From Nocardioides sp. SR21 (lineage in GTDB: Bacteria > Actinomycetota > Actinomycetes > Propionibacteriales > Nocardioidaceae), in contig NZ_JAKWJR010000001.1 in assembly GCF_022761125.1 (NCBI RefSeq), forward strand, positions 558,001-622,000: 64,000 nt of DNA. The letters are read 5' to 3'. Shown here one piece after another: positions 44,329 through 52,931 of this stretch. The translations under genes and the position numbers were made by a program. Position 1 is the stretch's first letter; each line of letters starts with the position of its first letter. The notes under the pieces are model-generated. The model worked only from the letters and a program-made list of their open reading frames with translations, searched no databases and was not told the origin of the DNA.

Positions 44329-45210
44329 ATGAGCATCTACCTCAACAAGGACAGCAAGATCATCGTCCAGGGCATCACCGGTGGCATGGGCTCCAAGCAC
44401 ACCACGCTGATGATCGAGTCCGGCAGCAACATCGTCGGCGGCGTCAACGCCCGCAAGGCCGGCACCACCGTCGAGCTGGCCGGCACCACCCAGCCGGTCT
44501 TCGGCTCGGTGGCCGAGGCGATGAAGGAGACCGGCGCCGACGTGTCGGTCGTCTTCGTGCCGCCGGCGTTCACCAAGGACGCGTGCATCGAGGCCATCGA
44601 CGCGGGCATCGGCCTGCTCGTGGTCATCACCGAGGGCGTGCCGGTCCAGGACACCGCCGAGGTGTGGTCGTACCTGCAGGGCAAGTCCACGCGGATGATC
44701 GGCCCGAACTGTCCCGGCATCATCACGCCGGAGGAGTCGCTGGCCGGCATCACGCCGCACACCATCGCGGGCAAGGGTCCGGTCGGCCTCGTGTCGAAGT
44801 CGGGCACGCTGACCTACCAGATGATGTACGAGCTGCGTGACTTCGGGTTCTCGACCGCCATCGGCATCGGCGGCGACCCGATCGTCGGCACCACCCACAT
44901 CGACGCCCTCGAGGCGTTCGAGGCGGACCCCGACACCAAGGCGATCGTGATGATCGGCGAGATCGGTGGCGACGCCGAGGAGCGGGCCGCGGCGTACATC
45001 AAGGACCACGTGACCAAGCCGGTCGTCGGCTACGTCGCGGGCTTCACCGCCCCGGAGGGCAAGACCATGGGCCACGCCGGCGCCATCGTCTCGGGCTCCT
45101 CGGGCACCGCGCAGGCGAAGAAGGAGGCCCTCGAGGCCGTCGGCGTGAAGGTCGGCAAGACGCCGTCCGAGACCGCCGAGCTGATGCGGGCCATCCTCAA
45201 GGAGCTCTAG
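44329..45210 (+). CDS. sucD: succinyl-CoA synthetase, alpha subunit
   Basis: This 293-residue subunit binds CoA and carries the phosphorylated histidine. It has [13 protein letters not shown] (about 13-25) for Co[11 protein letters not shown] (about 125-134), [10 protein letters not shown] (about 157-166) and [12 protein letters not shown] with catalytic His249. The ATG is preceded by AGAGAGAG as a ribosome binding site. It forms one operon with sucC. A strong hairpin 25 bases after the stop ends the transcript. Confidence 0.96.
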   Translation: MSIYLNKDSKIIVQGITGGMGSKHTTLMIESGSNIVGGVNARKAGTTVELAGTTQPVFGSVAEAMKETGADVSVVFVPPAFTKDACIEAIDAGIGLLVVITEGVPVQDTAEVWSYLQGKSTRMIGPNCPGIITPEESLAGITPHTIAGKGPVGLVSKSGTLTYQMMYELRDFGFSTAIGIGGDPIVGTTHIDALEAFEADPDTKAIVMIGEIGGDAEERAAAYIKDHVTKPVVGYVAGFTAPEGKTMGHAGAIVSGSSGTAQAKKEALEAVGVKVGKTPSETAELMRAILKEL

Positions 45211-45235
45211 CCCGAGAACCTCCGAGTTCTGTCGT

Positions 45236-45272
45236 ACGACGGCCCGCCCGAGACTCTCGGGCGGGCCGTCGT
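45236..45272. terminator. strong terminator hairpin after sucD
   Basis: An 18-base arm (45236-45253), a 1-base loop and the perfect complementary arm (45255-45272) form a very stable stem. It lies between the convergent sucD and lipoprotein genes and probably serves both. Confidence 0.8.
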
Positions 45273-45276
45273 CGTC

Positions 45277-45831
45277 TCAGCTCGCGCAGTGCTGGTCGCG
45301 GTGCATGAGGGCGATCGCCGCCACCTGCCCCCGCCAGATCTCGATCCGGTAGTAGCGGTCGTCGTACCCGGGCGGCGCGGCGGCGACGATGTCCTCGTCA
45401 CCCTCGTTGCGTGGGTAGGCCGCCGCGACCTCGTCGTACGTCGAGCCCTCGTGGATGCGTTCCGGGGTCTCGAGGTCTCCGCGGATCCCGAGGTAGGCGA
45501 CCCCGAGACCGGCTTGGATCCCGCCGGAGACGCCCGGGGCCTCGAAGAACCGGCACTGGTCGTTCTCGCCGACGATCTCGACGCCCGGCAGCGCGAGCAA
45601 CCGGTCTGCCGCGAGGCCGAGCACGACCTGTCCGAAGCCCTCCGGGCCGAACGGCGGCTCCGCCGGGTACCGGGGGACTGCGGCTGTCCTCGGCTGCAGT
45701 GGCGAGGCGGACTGCACGGACATCGGAGGCGAACCGCTGCTCGGCGCCGCTGACCCCTCCGGCGCCGTCCGCTCGCCGCAGCCGGCGAGCAGGAGGACGG
45801 CGGCGAGGACCAGCGGCACGAACACCTTCAT
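45277..45831 (-). CDS. hypothetical lipoprotein
   Basis: This 184-residue protein has a signal peptide with lipobox LLLAGC (Cys18), a Ser/Pro-rich linker (about 20-60) and a small globular domain. The domain begins FGQVVLGLAADRLLALPG, has two cysteines (near 93 and 182) that could form a disulfide, and contains STYDEVAAAYP, a segment seen in several secreted actinobacterial proteins of unknown function. I do not recognise a named family. It is followed on the same strand by the sucD terminator, and a long hairpin lies upstream at 45864-45924. Confidence 0.75.
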   Translation of the reverse strand: MKVFVPLVLAAVLLLAGCGERTAPEGSAAPSSGSPPMSVQSASPLQPRTAAVPRYPAEPPFGPEGFGQVVLGLAADRLLALPGVEIVGENDQCRFFEAPGVSGGIQAGLGVAYLGIRGDLETPERIHEGSTYDEVAAAYPRNEGDEDIVAAAPPGYDDRYYRIEIWRGQVAAIALMHRDQHCAS

Positions 45832-45863
45832 GCGGGTGAGACGTCATCGGCCCGCCGGTGGTT

Positions 45864-45924
45864 GTCGCACCTGACGTAGGAGTCGTTGATCCGCTGCGAT
45901 CACGACCGCTACGTCAGGTGCGAC
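45864..45924. terminator. 61-base hairpin with 16-bp perfect arms
   Basis: Arms gtcgcacctgacgtag and ctacgtcaggtgcgac flank a 29-base loop that itself can pair (tcgttgatc/gatcacga). It starts 3 bases after the stop codon at 45928 and probably terminates that operon; it could also affect the lipoprotein gene downstream. Confidence 0.6.
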
Positions 45925-45927
45925 AGG

Positions 45928-46689
45928 TCAGCAGCCCTCCGCGGCGAAGGTGCACATCGCGTCGACGACGCCGGTGGACTTCTCCGCCAGCAGGTCCGCT
46001 GTCTGCTGCACGACCTGCGGGTCTCCGCCACCCATCGAGTACGTCGAGTCCTGCAGGATCGCGTTGCCGACCTGGACCAGCTGCACCACGAACATGTCGC
46101 CGGCGTCGCTCATGTGGTTGGCATAGACGACCGACGACTCGCCGAGGCTGGAGGGAACGACGTCGACCCACCGCTTGCCGCCCTCGCTCTCCAGAGCGCA
46201 AGCCTGGGCGCTGGCCGCGACCCTCATCAGCTCCTGAGCCGCGTCGGACTCGCTCGGGTAGAGACCGAGCACCCTGTCCAAGCCGCCCTCAGACGGGTCG
46301 GTGTACGTCGCCTGACGAGCGTCCTTCGTGCCGTCGGCCGTCCACGACTGGTCGTCGCAGACGTCGACGTGCTGCTGCTCGTAGCCGTCGCGCTCCCGGG
46401 TGCCGTCGGGCATCTGGTCGCTGAGCGGGAAGTCCTCCGGGATCTGCTGTACCCACTCGGACGTCGTCGGCGGTGCGGGATCGACGTCGTCGGGCGAGCT
46501 CTGGCCGCCGGCGAAGATCGCGAACGGGGCCGCGATCACCGCGACGGCCGCAAGGCCGCCGACCGTTGCGAGCGTGTTGTTGCGACGGCGGATCCGGTTG
46601 CCGCGGCGGCGCACGTCGGCGGCGGGCATCGGGTTCATGGGAGGTCCTGGGATGCTGAAGTTCTCGAGCTCTTCGATGGGGTCAGGCAT
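45928..46689 (-). CDS. membrane protein paired with ECF sigma factor (possible anti-sigma-like)
   Basis: This 253-residue protein has a short cytoplasmic N-terminus that is acidic and then strongly basic (RRRGNRIRRRNN, about 25-36), one membrane helix (about 38-60) and an extracytoplasmic domain of about 190 residues with four cysteines. The ATG overlaps the sigma factor stop by 8 bases, so the two are made together. The cytoplasmic part is too short for a classical zinc anti-sigma domain and has no HxxxCxxC motif. A regulatory link with the sigma factor is inferred from coupling only. Confidence 0.65.
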   Translation of the reverse strand: MPDPIEELENFSIPGPPMNPMPAADVRRRGNRIRRRNNTLATVGGLAAVAVIAAPFAIFAGGQSSPDDVDPAPPTTSEWVQQIPEDFPLSDQMPDGTRERDGYEQQHVDVCDDQSWTADGTKDARQATYTDPSEGGLDRVLGLYPSESDAAQELMRVAASAQACALESEGGKRWVDVVPSSLGESSVVYANHMSDAGDMFVVQLVQVGNAILQDSTYSMGGGDPQVVQQTADLLAEKSTGVVDAMCTFAAEGC

Positions 46690-47176
46690 GGCTGAGTCCT
46701 TCCTCGTCCGCGAGGAGCGCCGCGAGCGCTGCGCGGCCGCGGCTGAGCCGGGCCTTGATCGTTCCTTCGGGGACGCCCATCTCACGGGCGACGTCGTGGA
46801 CGGGAAGGTCCGCGATGTGGTGCAGCACCAACGCCTGCCGCTGCGCTTCGGGGAGCTGCTTGAGGGCGGTGACCAGCGCGACGTGTGACTCGCTGACCGC
46901 TGCCGCGGTGACCGGCGCGCTCACGGCGCGGTCGGCGGGGCGTCGGCCCCGCGTCGTACGTCGCCAGCGGCTCACCGCGATGCGGTACGCCGTCGTGCGC
47001 ACCCACGCCTCGGGGTGCTCCGCCTTGTCGAGCTTCCTGCGGTGCGCCCAGGCTCGGGCGAACGCCTCCTGGACGCATTCCTGCGCCTCGTCGCGGTTCC
47101 CGATCATGGCGTAGATCTGGCCGGTGACGCGCTGGAACGACGCCGCGTAGAACTCGTCGAACTCGCGTTCGTCCAT
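46682..47176 (-). CDS. ECF-family RNA polymerase sigma factor
   Basis: This 164-residue protein has the two-domain ECF layout. Region 2 covers about 5-75, with FYAASFQRVTGQIYAMIGN and ECVQEAFARAWAHR. Region 4 covers about 100-150, with LPEAQRQALVLHHIADLPVHDVAREMGVPEGTIKARL in adjoining motifs that form the -35-binding helix-turn-helix. It resembles the actinobacterial SigE-family of short ECF factors. The ATG has GAGGGGCG just upstream. It is the first gene of a pair with a membrane protein, and a 12-base direct repeat at 47252-47275 lies upstream as a possible control site. Confidence 0.88.
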   Translation of the reverse strand: MDEREFDEFYAASFQRVTGQIYAMIGNRDEAQECVQEAFARAWAHRRKLDKAEHPEAWVRTTAYRIAVSRWRRTTRGRRPADRAVSAPVTAAAVSESHVALVTALKQLPEAQRQALVLHHIADLPVHDVAREMGVPEGTIKARLSRGRAALAALLADEEGLSHA

Positions 47177-47251
47177 CGCCCCTCATCCCGTCTCGTGTGG
47201 TTGTTTCGGAGGGGATACGCCGTACCGGCCACCACGGTTGCATGGCGACGC

Positions 47252-47275
47252 GAGAAATCTCGGTAGAAATCTCGG
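47252..47275. promoter_or_regulatory. 12-base direct repeat between the two sigma-like genes
   Basis: The sequence agaaatctcgg occurs twice in a row with a 12-base period, about 80 bases upstream of the ECF sigma start and just after the stop of the sigma-like gene. It may bind a regulator; no matching -35/-10 pair is clear. Confidence 0.25.
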
Positions 47276-47279
47276 GAGG

Positions 47280-49124
47280 TCAGCCGGTCCGCGGCTTGGG
47301 CATCGCGTCGAGCCGCGCCAGGGCCCGCTTGACCAGGGCGTCGAAGGCGTCGTTCGAGATCGTCGCCTTGCCGTCCGGGACGAAGCCGACCTGGGCGATC
47401 GAGGTGCCGTCGCGGACGATGCCCATGAGGAACTGCACCGACGTGTCGTCGGTGACCTCGGTGGTGAGGTGCCAGACGGTGATGTCGTAGCGCTGGCCCG
47501 CCGAGTGCAGGACCCGCTCGATGTCGGTGCCGAGGTGCTTGTCGGAGTCCGCGCAGGCCGCGAGCCGGTTGCGCACGTTCGCGACGAACTCCTTCGCCTT
47601 CTTCTCCGGCAGCGAGCCGACGGTCTCGGTGAGGCCGAACTGGTCGGCCAGCTTCGCGTCGGGGATCAGGAAGGTGCGGGTGACGTTGTTGCTCATGGAG
47701 CCGCCCGAGAAGTCCGCGCCGTCGCAGATGGTGGCGGCGGCGTTGGTGCGCGCCTGCTGCGGCTCGGTACCGACCCAGGGCTTGGCGATGCCGGCGACCG
47801 GCGGCAGGTCGACCTCGGCGAGCATCGCGGGGACCGGAGCGACCGGCACCGGGGGTACGGCGCGGAGCCGCGCGACCGTCGCGCAGGTGCCGCCGTCCGG
47901 CTGCTCACAGAGCCCGTCGACCGCCTCGGCGAGCAGGTCGGCGACGGCCTGCTGCTTCGGCTCCTTGCCGACCCTGGACTGGGTCACGGTGCTCGTGGTG
48001 ATCAGGCCGGTGCGCGCCACGCCGGCGACCACGACGGAGCCGGGCTCGTCCCAGGTGCGCAGCAGGAGCAGCATCGCGTCGTCACCGACGCCGTCGACCG
48101 CGTGGGTCTCCAGCAGCTGGGCGCGGTCGTCCGGACAGCCGGCGAACCAGTCGACCGTGGTGTTGAACCCGCGTTTCGCAGCTCGGTCGCTGGTCGAGAC
48201 CTCGGCCGTCTGGGTCACGGTCGCGGGCGCCTTCGCGCCGGTCGTGTCGAACGTCCGCACCAGGGCGGCGGCGCCGCCGGGATCGGCGTACCGGCTCTCC
48301 TGGCAGGGCACCACCAGGCCGTCGCCGCCGGTGTTGTCGTCGGTGTCGGTGACCGTCCAGCCGTTGCCGGGCACGAGTCGGGCGACGTCCTCGACCGGGA
48401 GCATCGCGTCCTCGGGGAGCTCGACGGGCTCGGGTGCGTTGCGCGTGTGGTTCGCCGCGCCGTGGTCGGACATCCGCTCGCGCGACAGGGTCGGTCGGAC
48501 GCCGGCGGCGTCGGTGACCAGGGTGCCGGTCACGACGAGCACGGCGACGGTCGCGCCGACGCCGATCACGGTGTGGGTACGGCGGCGCGCGGCGCCGGCG
48601 CGGCGGATGATCGTCGGCCGCGGCCAGCGGTTGTCCTCGATGTACTCGCGGACCGGGTCGAAGACGGTGCGGATGCTGGTGGTGGGGACCTCGCGCGCCA
48701 TGGCGAACTGCGCGGTGGCCGTCTGCAGCTCGCGCTCGGCGTCGGTGCGCGGCAGCCCGACCTCGCGGGCGATCTCGGCGAGCGAGGCGGTGGTGAGCTC
48801 GGTCAGCAGCAGCATCCGGCGCTGTGCGACCGGCAGCTTCCCGAGCGCGTCGAGCGTGGCCTTCACGTCGGGGTCGAGGCCCTTCTCGCGGTGCCACAGC
48901 TTCGCGGTGTGCCGCCGCTGGGCGTGCGAGCAGGCGCGGACCCGGGTCCAGGCTTCGGGGTCCTCCAGGCGGGAGACCTTCGCCCAGTGGTGCCACGTGA
49001 CGACGAACGCGTCGCGCACGGCCCCGCGGGAGGCCGGGAGGTCGCCAGTCAGGCAGTACGTCAGCACCAGGAGGCGGGTGCGGACGTCCTTGTAGTACTG
49101 GTCGAACTCGTCGGGGTCCTTCAT
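47280..49124 (-). CDS. sigma-factor-like protein fused to a membrane anchor and extracytoplasmic region
   Basis: This 614-residue protein starts with a region resembling ECF sigma region 2 (about 8-75, FDQYYKDVRTRLLVLTYCL) and a region-4-like helix-turn-helix (about 90-140, LGKLPVAQRRMLLL then LAEIAREVGLPRTDAE). A single membrane helix (about 184-205) and about 400 extracytoplasmic residues follow. The outer part seems to contain two related halves (about 225-410 and 430-610), each with two or three cysteines. Residues expected to contact the -10 element are not well conserved, so it may not be an active sigma factor. The start ATG is where the sigma-like similarity begins. Function is not known. 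Confidence 0.65.
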   Translation of the reverse strand: MKDPDEFDQYYKDVRTRLLVLTYCLTGDLPASRGAVRDAFVVTWHHWAKVSRLEDPEAWTRVRACSHAQRRHTAKLWHREKGLDPDVKATLDALGKLPVAQRRMLLLTELTTASLAEIAREVGLPRTDAERELQTATAQFAMAREVPTTSIRTVFDPVREYIEDNRWPRPTIIRRAGAARRRTHTVIGVGATVAVLVVTGTLVTDAAGVRPTLSRERMSDHGAANHTRNAPEPVELPEDAMLPVEDVARLVPGNGWTVTDTDDNTGGDGLVVPCQESRYADPGGAAALVRTFDTTGAKAPATVTQTAEVSTSDRAAKRGFNTTVDWFAGCPDDRAQLLETHAVDGVGDDAMLLLLRTWDEPGSVVVAGVARTGLITTSTVTQSRVGKEPKQQAVADLLAEAVDGLCEQPDGGTCATVARLRAVPPVPVAPVPAMLAEVDLPPVAGIAKPWVGTEPQQARTNAAATICDGADFSGGSMSNNVTRTFLIPDAKLADQFGLTETVGSLPEKKAKEFVANVRNRLAACADSDKHLGTDIERVLHSAGQRYDITVWHLTTEVTDDTSVQFLMGIVRDGTSIAQVGFVPDGKATISNDAFDALVKRALARLDAMPKPRTG

Positions 49125-49217
49125 GGCGTGATCAACCGTAGCCCGAGCCGACTGTCGAGGCCGAACCGGCGTGGGAGCCCCGGTACGGCGGTCCGGCCGG
49201 GTGATGATGGCCGAGCC

Positions 49218-50486
49218 ATGACTTCGCTGCTCCCCGGTTCGTCCACGGCCCTGACCGGGTCCGGTGACCGCCACGACGCCCGGCACCGCCGGCCCCTGGT
49301 CCTGGTCGCGGCCCTCGGTGGGATCGGCGCCGCCCTGGCGCCCCTCCTGGTCTGCCTCGGGGTCGGGGTCGTCGGGTGGTTCCTGTCCGACGCCGGCACC
49401 CACGGGACGCCCCGCGGTGGGCTGCGGGTGGGCGCACTGGGCTGGCTGATGGCGCACGGCTCCGGGGTGCACGTCGACGGCGTGGCGGTCACCGTCATGC
49501 CGCTGGGCATCACCGCGCTGGTCGCCTGGACGATCTGGCGGCTCGGCCACCGGGTCGGCGACTCGGTCTCCGGGCACGGTCCGGACGCCGACCGGATCGC
49601 CGACGGCGAGCGCGACTGGACCGTGCTGGTCGCGACCACCGTCTTCACGGTCGGGTACCTCGTGGTGACGATCCTCACGCTGCGGATGGCGGGCGGAGCG
49701 GACGTCGGCCTCGCGGGCGGCCGGGTGGTCCTCTGGGCGATCGCCCTGTGCCTGACCGCCGGGTTCGCCGGCATCGCCACGGGCTCCGGCCGGGCCGCGA
49801 TCTGGGCGGCGTACCTCCCGGCCGCGGCGCGGGCCGCCGGCGCTCTCGCGCTGCGGATCGTCGGGGGCTACCTGATCCTGTCGACCGCCGTGTTCCTCGT
49901 CGCGCTGGCCGTGGACTTCGACACCGCGGTCAACGTGATGTCGCGGCTGCACACCGACGCCGGCGACGCGACCACGTACACCGCGCTGTGCCTGACGCTG
50001 GTCCCGAACGCCGCCCTGTTCGCCGGCTCCTACCTGCTCGGCCCCGGCTTCGTGGTCGGCACCGGCACCCTCGTCTCCCCGTCGCTGGTCTCGATCGGGC
50101 CGCTGCCGATGTTCCCGCTGTTCGCGGCGCTGCCCGGCAACGGCCCGACGCCCGCGTGGACGCCGTACCTCCTGGCGCTGCCGCTGCTGCTCGCGGCGTT
50201 CGTCGCCGCCCGCCGCCAGCGCCGCAACCCGACGCTGCGCTGGGACGAGGGCGCGCTGCGTGGCTGCGCCGGCGGCGTGCTGGCCGGGGTGCTGCTCGGG
50301 CTCCTGACCGCGATCGCCGGTGGCGCGGTCGGCCCCGGCCGGATGCGCGACTTCGGGCCGGAGACGTTCGACGTGCTGGTGCACGCGATCACGGCCTTCG
50401 GCATCGGCGGGCTGCTCGGCGGGCTGGCGATGACCTGGTGGCAGCGTCGGGCCTCCCGCGAGGCTTCCCTAGACTCCGAGGCGTGA
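49218..50486 (+). CDS. DUF6350-type integral membrane protein
   Basis: This 422-residue protein has about ten membrane helices and a basic segment near residue 325. Polytopic proteins of this kind lie immediately upstream of purN in many actinobacteria and are grouped as DUF6350; their function is unknown. Helix-joining stretches include GGLRVGALGWLMAHGSGVHVDG and GLPMFPLFAALPG-like segments, which I use as the family marks. The ATG at 49218 was chosen because the upstream frame is antisense to the sigma-like gene. The stop overlaps the purN start by 4 bases (GTGA). Confidence 0.8.
   Translation: MTSLLPGSSTALTGSGDRHDARHRRPLVLVAALGGIGAALAPLLVCLGVGVVGWFLSDAGTHGTPRGGLRVGALGWLMAHGSGVHVDGVAVTVMPLGITALVAWTIWRLGHRVGDSVSGHGPDADRIADGERDWTVLVATTVFTVGYLVVTILTLRMAGGADVGLAGGRVVLWAIALCLTAGFAGIATGSGRAAIWAAYLPAAARAAGALALRIVGGYLILSTAVFLVALAVDFDTAVNVMSRLHTDAGDATTYTALCLTLVPNAALFAGSYLLGPGFVVGTGTLVSPSLVSIGPLPMFPLFAALPGNGPTPAWTPYLLALPLLLAAFVAARRQRRNPTLRWDEGALRGCAGGVLAGVLLGLLTAIAGGAVGPGRMRDFGPETFDVLVHAITAFGIGGLLGGLAMTWWQRRASREASLDSEA
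50470..50475 (+). promoter_or_regulatory. -10 box TAGACT, leaderless start of purN
   Basis: TAGACT ends 7 bases before the purN GTG, inside the last codons of the DUF6350 gene. purN may thus be made both from the long transcript and from its own leaderless one. Confidence 0.4.
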
Positions 50487-51091
50487 GCACCCGCCGCATC
50501 GTCGTCCTCGTCTCGGGCTCGGGCACCAACCTCCAGGCCCTGATCGACGCGTCCGCCGACCCGTCGTACGGCGTCCAGATCGCGGCGGTCGGTGCCGACC
50601 GTGAGGACATCGAGGGCCTGGCCCGCGCCGAGCGGGCGGGCATCCCGACGTTCGTGAAGAAGGTCGGGCAGTTCACCAGCCGTGAGCACTGGGACCGGGC
50701 GCTGGCCGACACCGTCGGTGGCTTCGAGCCCGACCTCGTGGTCCTCGCCGGGTTCATGAAGCTGGTCGGCGCCGAGTTCCTCGAGCGGTTCGACGGGCGC
50801 GTGGTGAACACGCACCCCGCGTTGTCGCCGTCGTTCCCCGGCACCCGCGGTCCCGCCGACGCGCTGGAGTACGGCGTCAAGGTCACCGGCGCGACCCTGT
50901 TCATCGTCGACGCGGGCGTCGACACCGGGGCGATCGTCGCGCAGACCGTCGTCCCGGTCGAGGAGGACGACACCGTCGAGACGCTCCACGAGCGGATCAA
51001 GGTCGCCGAGCGGCTGATGCTGGTCGATGCCGTCGGGCGGATGGCGCGTGAGGGGTACGTCGTCGACGGCCGCCGAGTCCGGATAGGCTGA
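50483..51091 (+). CDS. purN: phosphoribosylglycinamide formyltransferase PurN
   Basis: This 202-residue enzyme transfers a formyl group from 10-formyltetrahydrofolate to GAR in purine synthesis. It has VLVSGSGTNLQALID (about 7-21) for the phosphate site, NTHPALSPSFPG (about 109-120) with the catalytic Asn and His, and VDAGVDTGAIV (about 141-151) with the catalytic Asp. The GTG start overlaps the upstream stop by 4 bases. A ZTP riboswitch and purH follow, and folD, which makes the cofactor, comes next. Confidence 0.95.
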   Translation: MSTRRIVVLVSGSGTNLQALIDASADPSYGVQIAAVGADREDIEGLARAERAGIPTFVKKVGQFTSREHWDRALADTVGGFEPDLVVLAGFMKLVGAEFLERFDGRVVNTHPALSPSFPGTRGPADALEYGVKVTGATLFIVDAGVDTGAIVAQTVVPVEEDDTVETLHERIKVAERLMLVDAVGRMAREGYVVDGRRVRIG

Positions 51092-51093
51092 GC

Positions 51094-51163
51094 GCACACG
51101 ACTGGCGCAGGTGGGTGACCACCGGGGAGTGACGCCGGGGAGCATCGTCCGCCTGGGTGCCCC
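51094..51163 (+). ncRNA. ZTP (pfl) riboswitch upstream of purH
   Basis: The purN-purH spacer contains the conserved blocks of the pfl motif in order: cgactggcg (51099-51107), a short stem gtgggtgaccac, ccggggag (51122-51129), and ccgcctggg (51149-51157) that forms the pseudoknot. The RNA binds ZTP or ZMP, which accumulate when 10-formyltetrahydrofolate is short, and turns on purH. The ligand is the substrate of PurH, which fits. The expression platform lies between about 51158 and the AGGAGAG ribosome binding site. Confidence 0.85.
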
Positions 51164-51199
51164 TTCATCCACGCAGCCACCCACGCAGCAGGAGAGTCC

Positions 51200-52762
51200 G
51201 TGTCAGACAACCGCATCCCGATCAAGCGCGCCCTGGTCTCCGTCTACGACAAGACCGGTCTCGAGGACCTGGTCCGCGGCCTGCACGACGCCGGCGTCGC
51301 GCTGGTGTCGACCGGCGGCTCCGCGGCGCTGATCGAGCGCCTCGGCGTGCCGGTGACCAAGGTCGAGGACCTCACCGGCTTCCCCGAGTGCCTCGACGGC
51401 CGGGTCAAGACGCTGCACCCCCGGGTGCACGCGGGCATCCTCGCCGACCGCCGCCTCGACACCCACGTCCAGCAGCTCGCCGACCTCGGCGTCGAGCCGT
51501 TCGACCTGGTGATCTCGAACCTCTACCCGTTCGTGCAGACCGTCGCCTCCGGCGCGAGCCCCGACGAGTGCGTCGAGCAGATCGACATCGGCGGCCCGTC
51601 GATGGTCCGCGCCGCGGCCAAGAACCACCCGTCGGTCGCGATCGTCACCTCGCCCGACAGCTACGCCGACGTCCTCGAGGCGGTCGCCGCCGGCGGCTTC
51701 ACGATCGACCAGCGGCGCGCGCTGGCCGCCGAGGCGTTCGTGCACACCGCGTCGTACGACGTCGCGGTCGCGTCGTGGATGGGCAACGTGCTCACCGACT
51801 CGTCCGAGGGCACCGGCTTCCCCGCATGGGTCGGCGGCACCTACGAGAAGGCCGCGGTGCTCCGGTACGGCGAGAACCCGCACCAGAAGGCCGCGCTGTA
51901 CCTCAACGGCTTCGGGCCGGCCGGGCTCGCCCAGGCCGAGCAGCTGCACGGCAAGGAGATGTCGTACAACAACTACGTCGACACCGACGCCGCGCGTCGC
52001 GCTGCGAACGACTTCGACGAGCCCGCCGTCGCGATCATCAAGCACGCCAACCCGTGCGGCATCGCGGTCGGCACCGACATCGCCCAGGCCCACCAGCGCG
52101 CCCACGAGTGCGACCCGGTCTCGGCGTTCGGCGGCGTGATCGCCGCGAACCGGCCGGTCTCGGTCGAGATGGCCCGCCAGGTCGCTGAGGTCTTCACCGA
52201 GGTGATCGTCGCGCCCGGGTACGACGAGGGCGCGGTCGAGATCCTGCAGGGCAAGAAGAACATCCGGATCCTCGTGGCCGACACCGCGGCCGGCTCCCCG
52301 GTCGAGACCCGCCCGATCTCCGGTGGGCTGCTGATGCAGCAGGTCGACCACGTCGACGCCGAGGGCGACGACCCGTCGACCTGGACGCTGGCCACCGGCG
52401 AGGCCGCCTCGCCCGAGGTGCTCGCGGACCTCGCGTTCGCCTGGAAGGCGTGCCGCGCGGTGAAGTCGAACGCGATCCTGCTCGCCAAGGACGGCGCCTC
52501 GGTCGGCGTCGGCATGGGCCAGGTCAACCGGGTCGACTCCTGCAAGCTCGCCGTCGAGCGGGCGGGGGAGCGGGCGGTCGGCTCGGTCGCCGCCTCCGAC
52601 GCGTTCTTCCCGTTCGAGGACGGCCCGCAGATCCTGATCGACGCGCAGGTCGCCGCGATCGTGCAGCCGGGCGGCTCGGTCCGCGACGAGCTGACCATCG
52701 AGGCATGCAAGGCGGCCGGCGTGACGATGTACTTCACCGGCACCCGGCACTTCTTCCACTGA
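51200..52762 (+). CDS. purH: bifunctional AICAR formyltransferase/IMP cyclohydrolase PurH
   Basis: This 520-residue enzyme performs the last two steps of IMP synthesis. The N-terminal cyclohydrolase has [11 protein letters not shown] (about 11-21), [15 protein letters not shown] (about 35-49), [15 protein letters not shown] (about 68-82) and NLYPF (about 110-114). The C-terminal transformylase has [13 protein letters not shown] (about 222-234), [12 protein letters not shown] (about 281-292) and the closing [26 protein letters not shown] in adjoining motifs. The GTG start has AGGAGAG 6 bases upstream and is controlled by the ZTP riboswitch. Confidence 0.97.
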   Translation: MSDNRIPIKRALVSVYDKTGLEDLVRGLHDAGVALVSTGGSAALIERLGVPVTKVEDLTGFPECLDGRVKTLHPRVHAGILADRRLDTHVQQLADLGVEPFDLVISNLYPFVQTVASGASPDECVEQIDIGGPSMVRAAAKNHPSVAIVTSPDSYADVLEAVAAGGFTIDQRRALAAEAFVHTASYDVAVASWMGNVLTDSSEGTGFPAWVGGTYEKAAVLRYGENPHQKAALYLNGFGPAGLAQAEQLHGKEMSYNNYVDTDAARRAANDFDEPAVAIIKHANPCGIAVGTDIAQAHQRAHECDPVSAFGGVIAANRPVSVEMARQVAEVFTEVIVAPGYDEGAVEILQGKKNIRILVADTAAGSPVETRPISGGLLMQQVDHVDAEGDDPSTWTLATGEAASPEVLADLAFAWKACRAVKSNAILLAKDGASVGVGMGQVNRVDSCKLAVERAGERAVGSVAASDAFFPFEDGPQILIDAQVAAIVQPGGSVRDELTIEACKAAGVTMYFTGTRHFFH

Positions 52763-52793
52763 GCCACGGCGAGGCCGAGGCGTGCAGTGGCAA

Positions 52794-52900
52794 GGTCGAG
52801 TGCGCCCGCGACCGAGGGACGAGGTCGTGACGGCGTGGACCGAGACCTGCCCCATGACGGGTCTCGATACGCCGCCTCGTTCCTCGGCGGCTACTCGACC
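52794..52900. repeat. single palindromic repeat unit between purH and folD
   Basis: Outer arms ggtcgag/ctcgacc, a middle gacgagg/cctcgttcctc pair and inner arms ccgagacc/ggtctcg have the same order as the units at 40423-41147. The 169-base spacer between purH and folD holds nothing else apart from the folD ribosome binding site (aaagga). Confidence 0.7.
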
Positions 52901-52931
52901 ACCGACGAATCATGAGTGAAAGGATGCGGTC

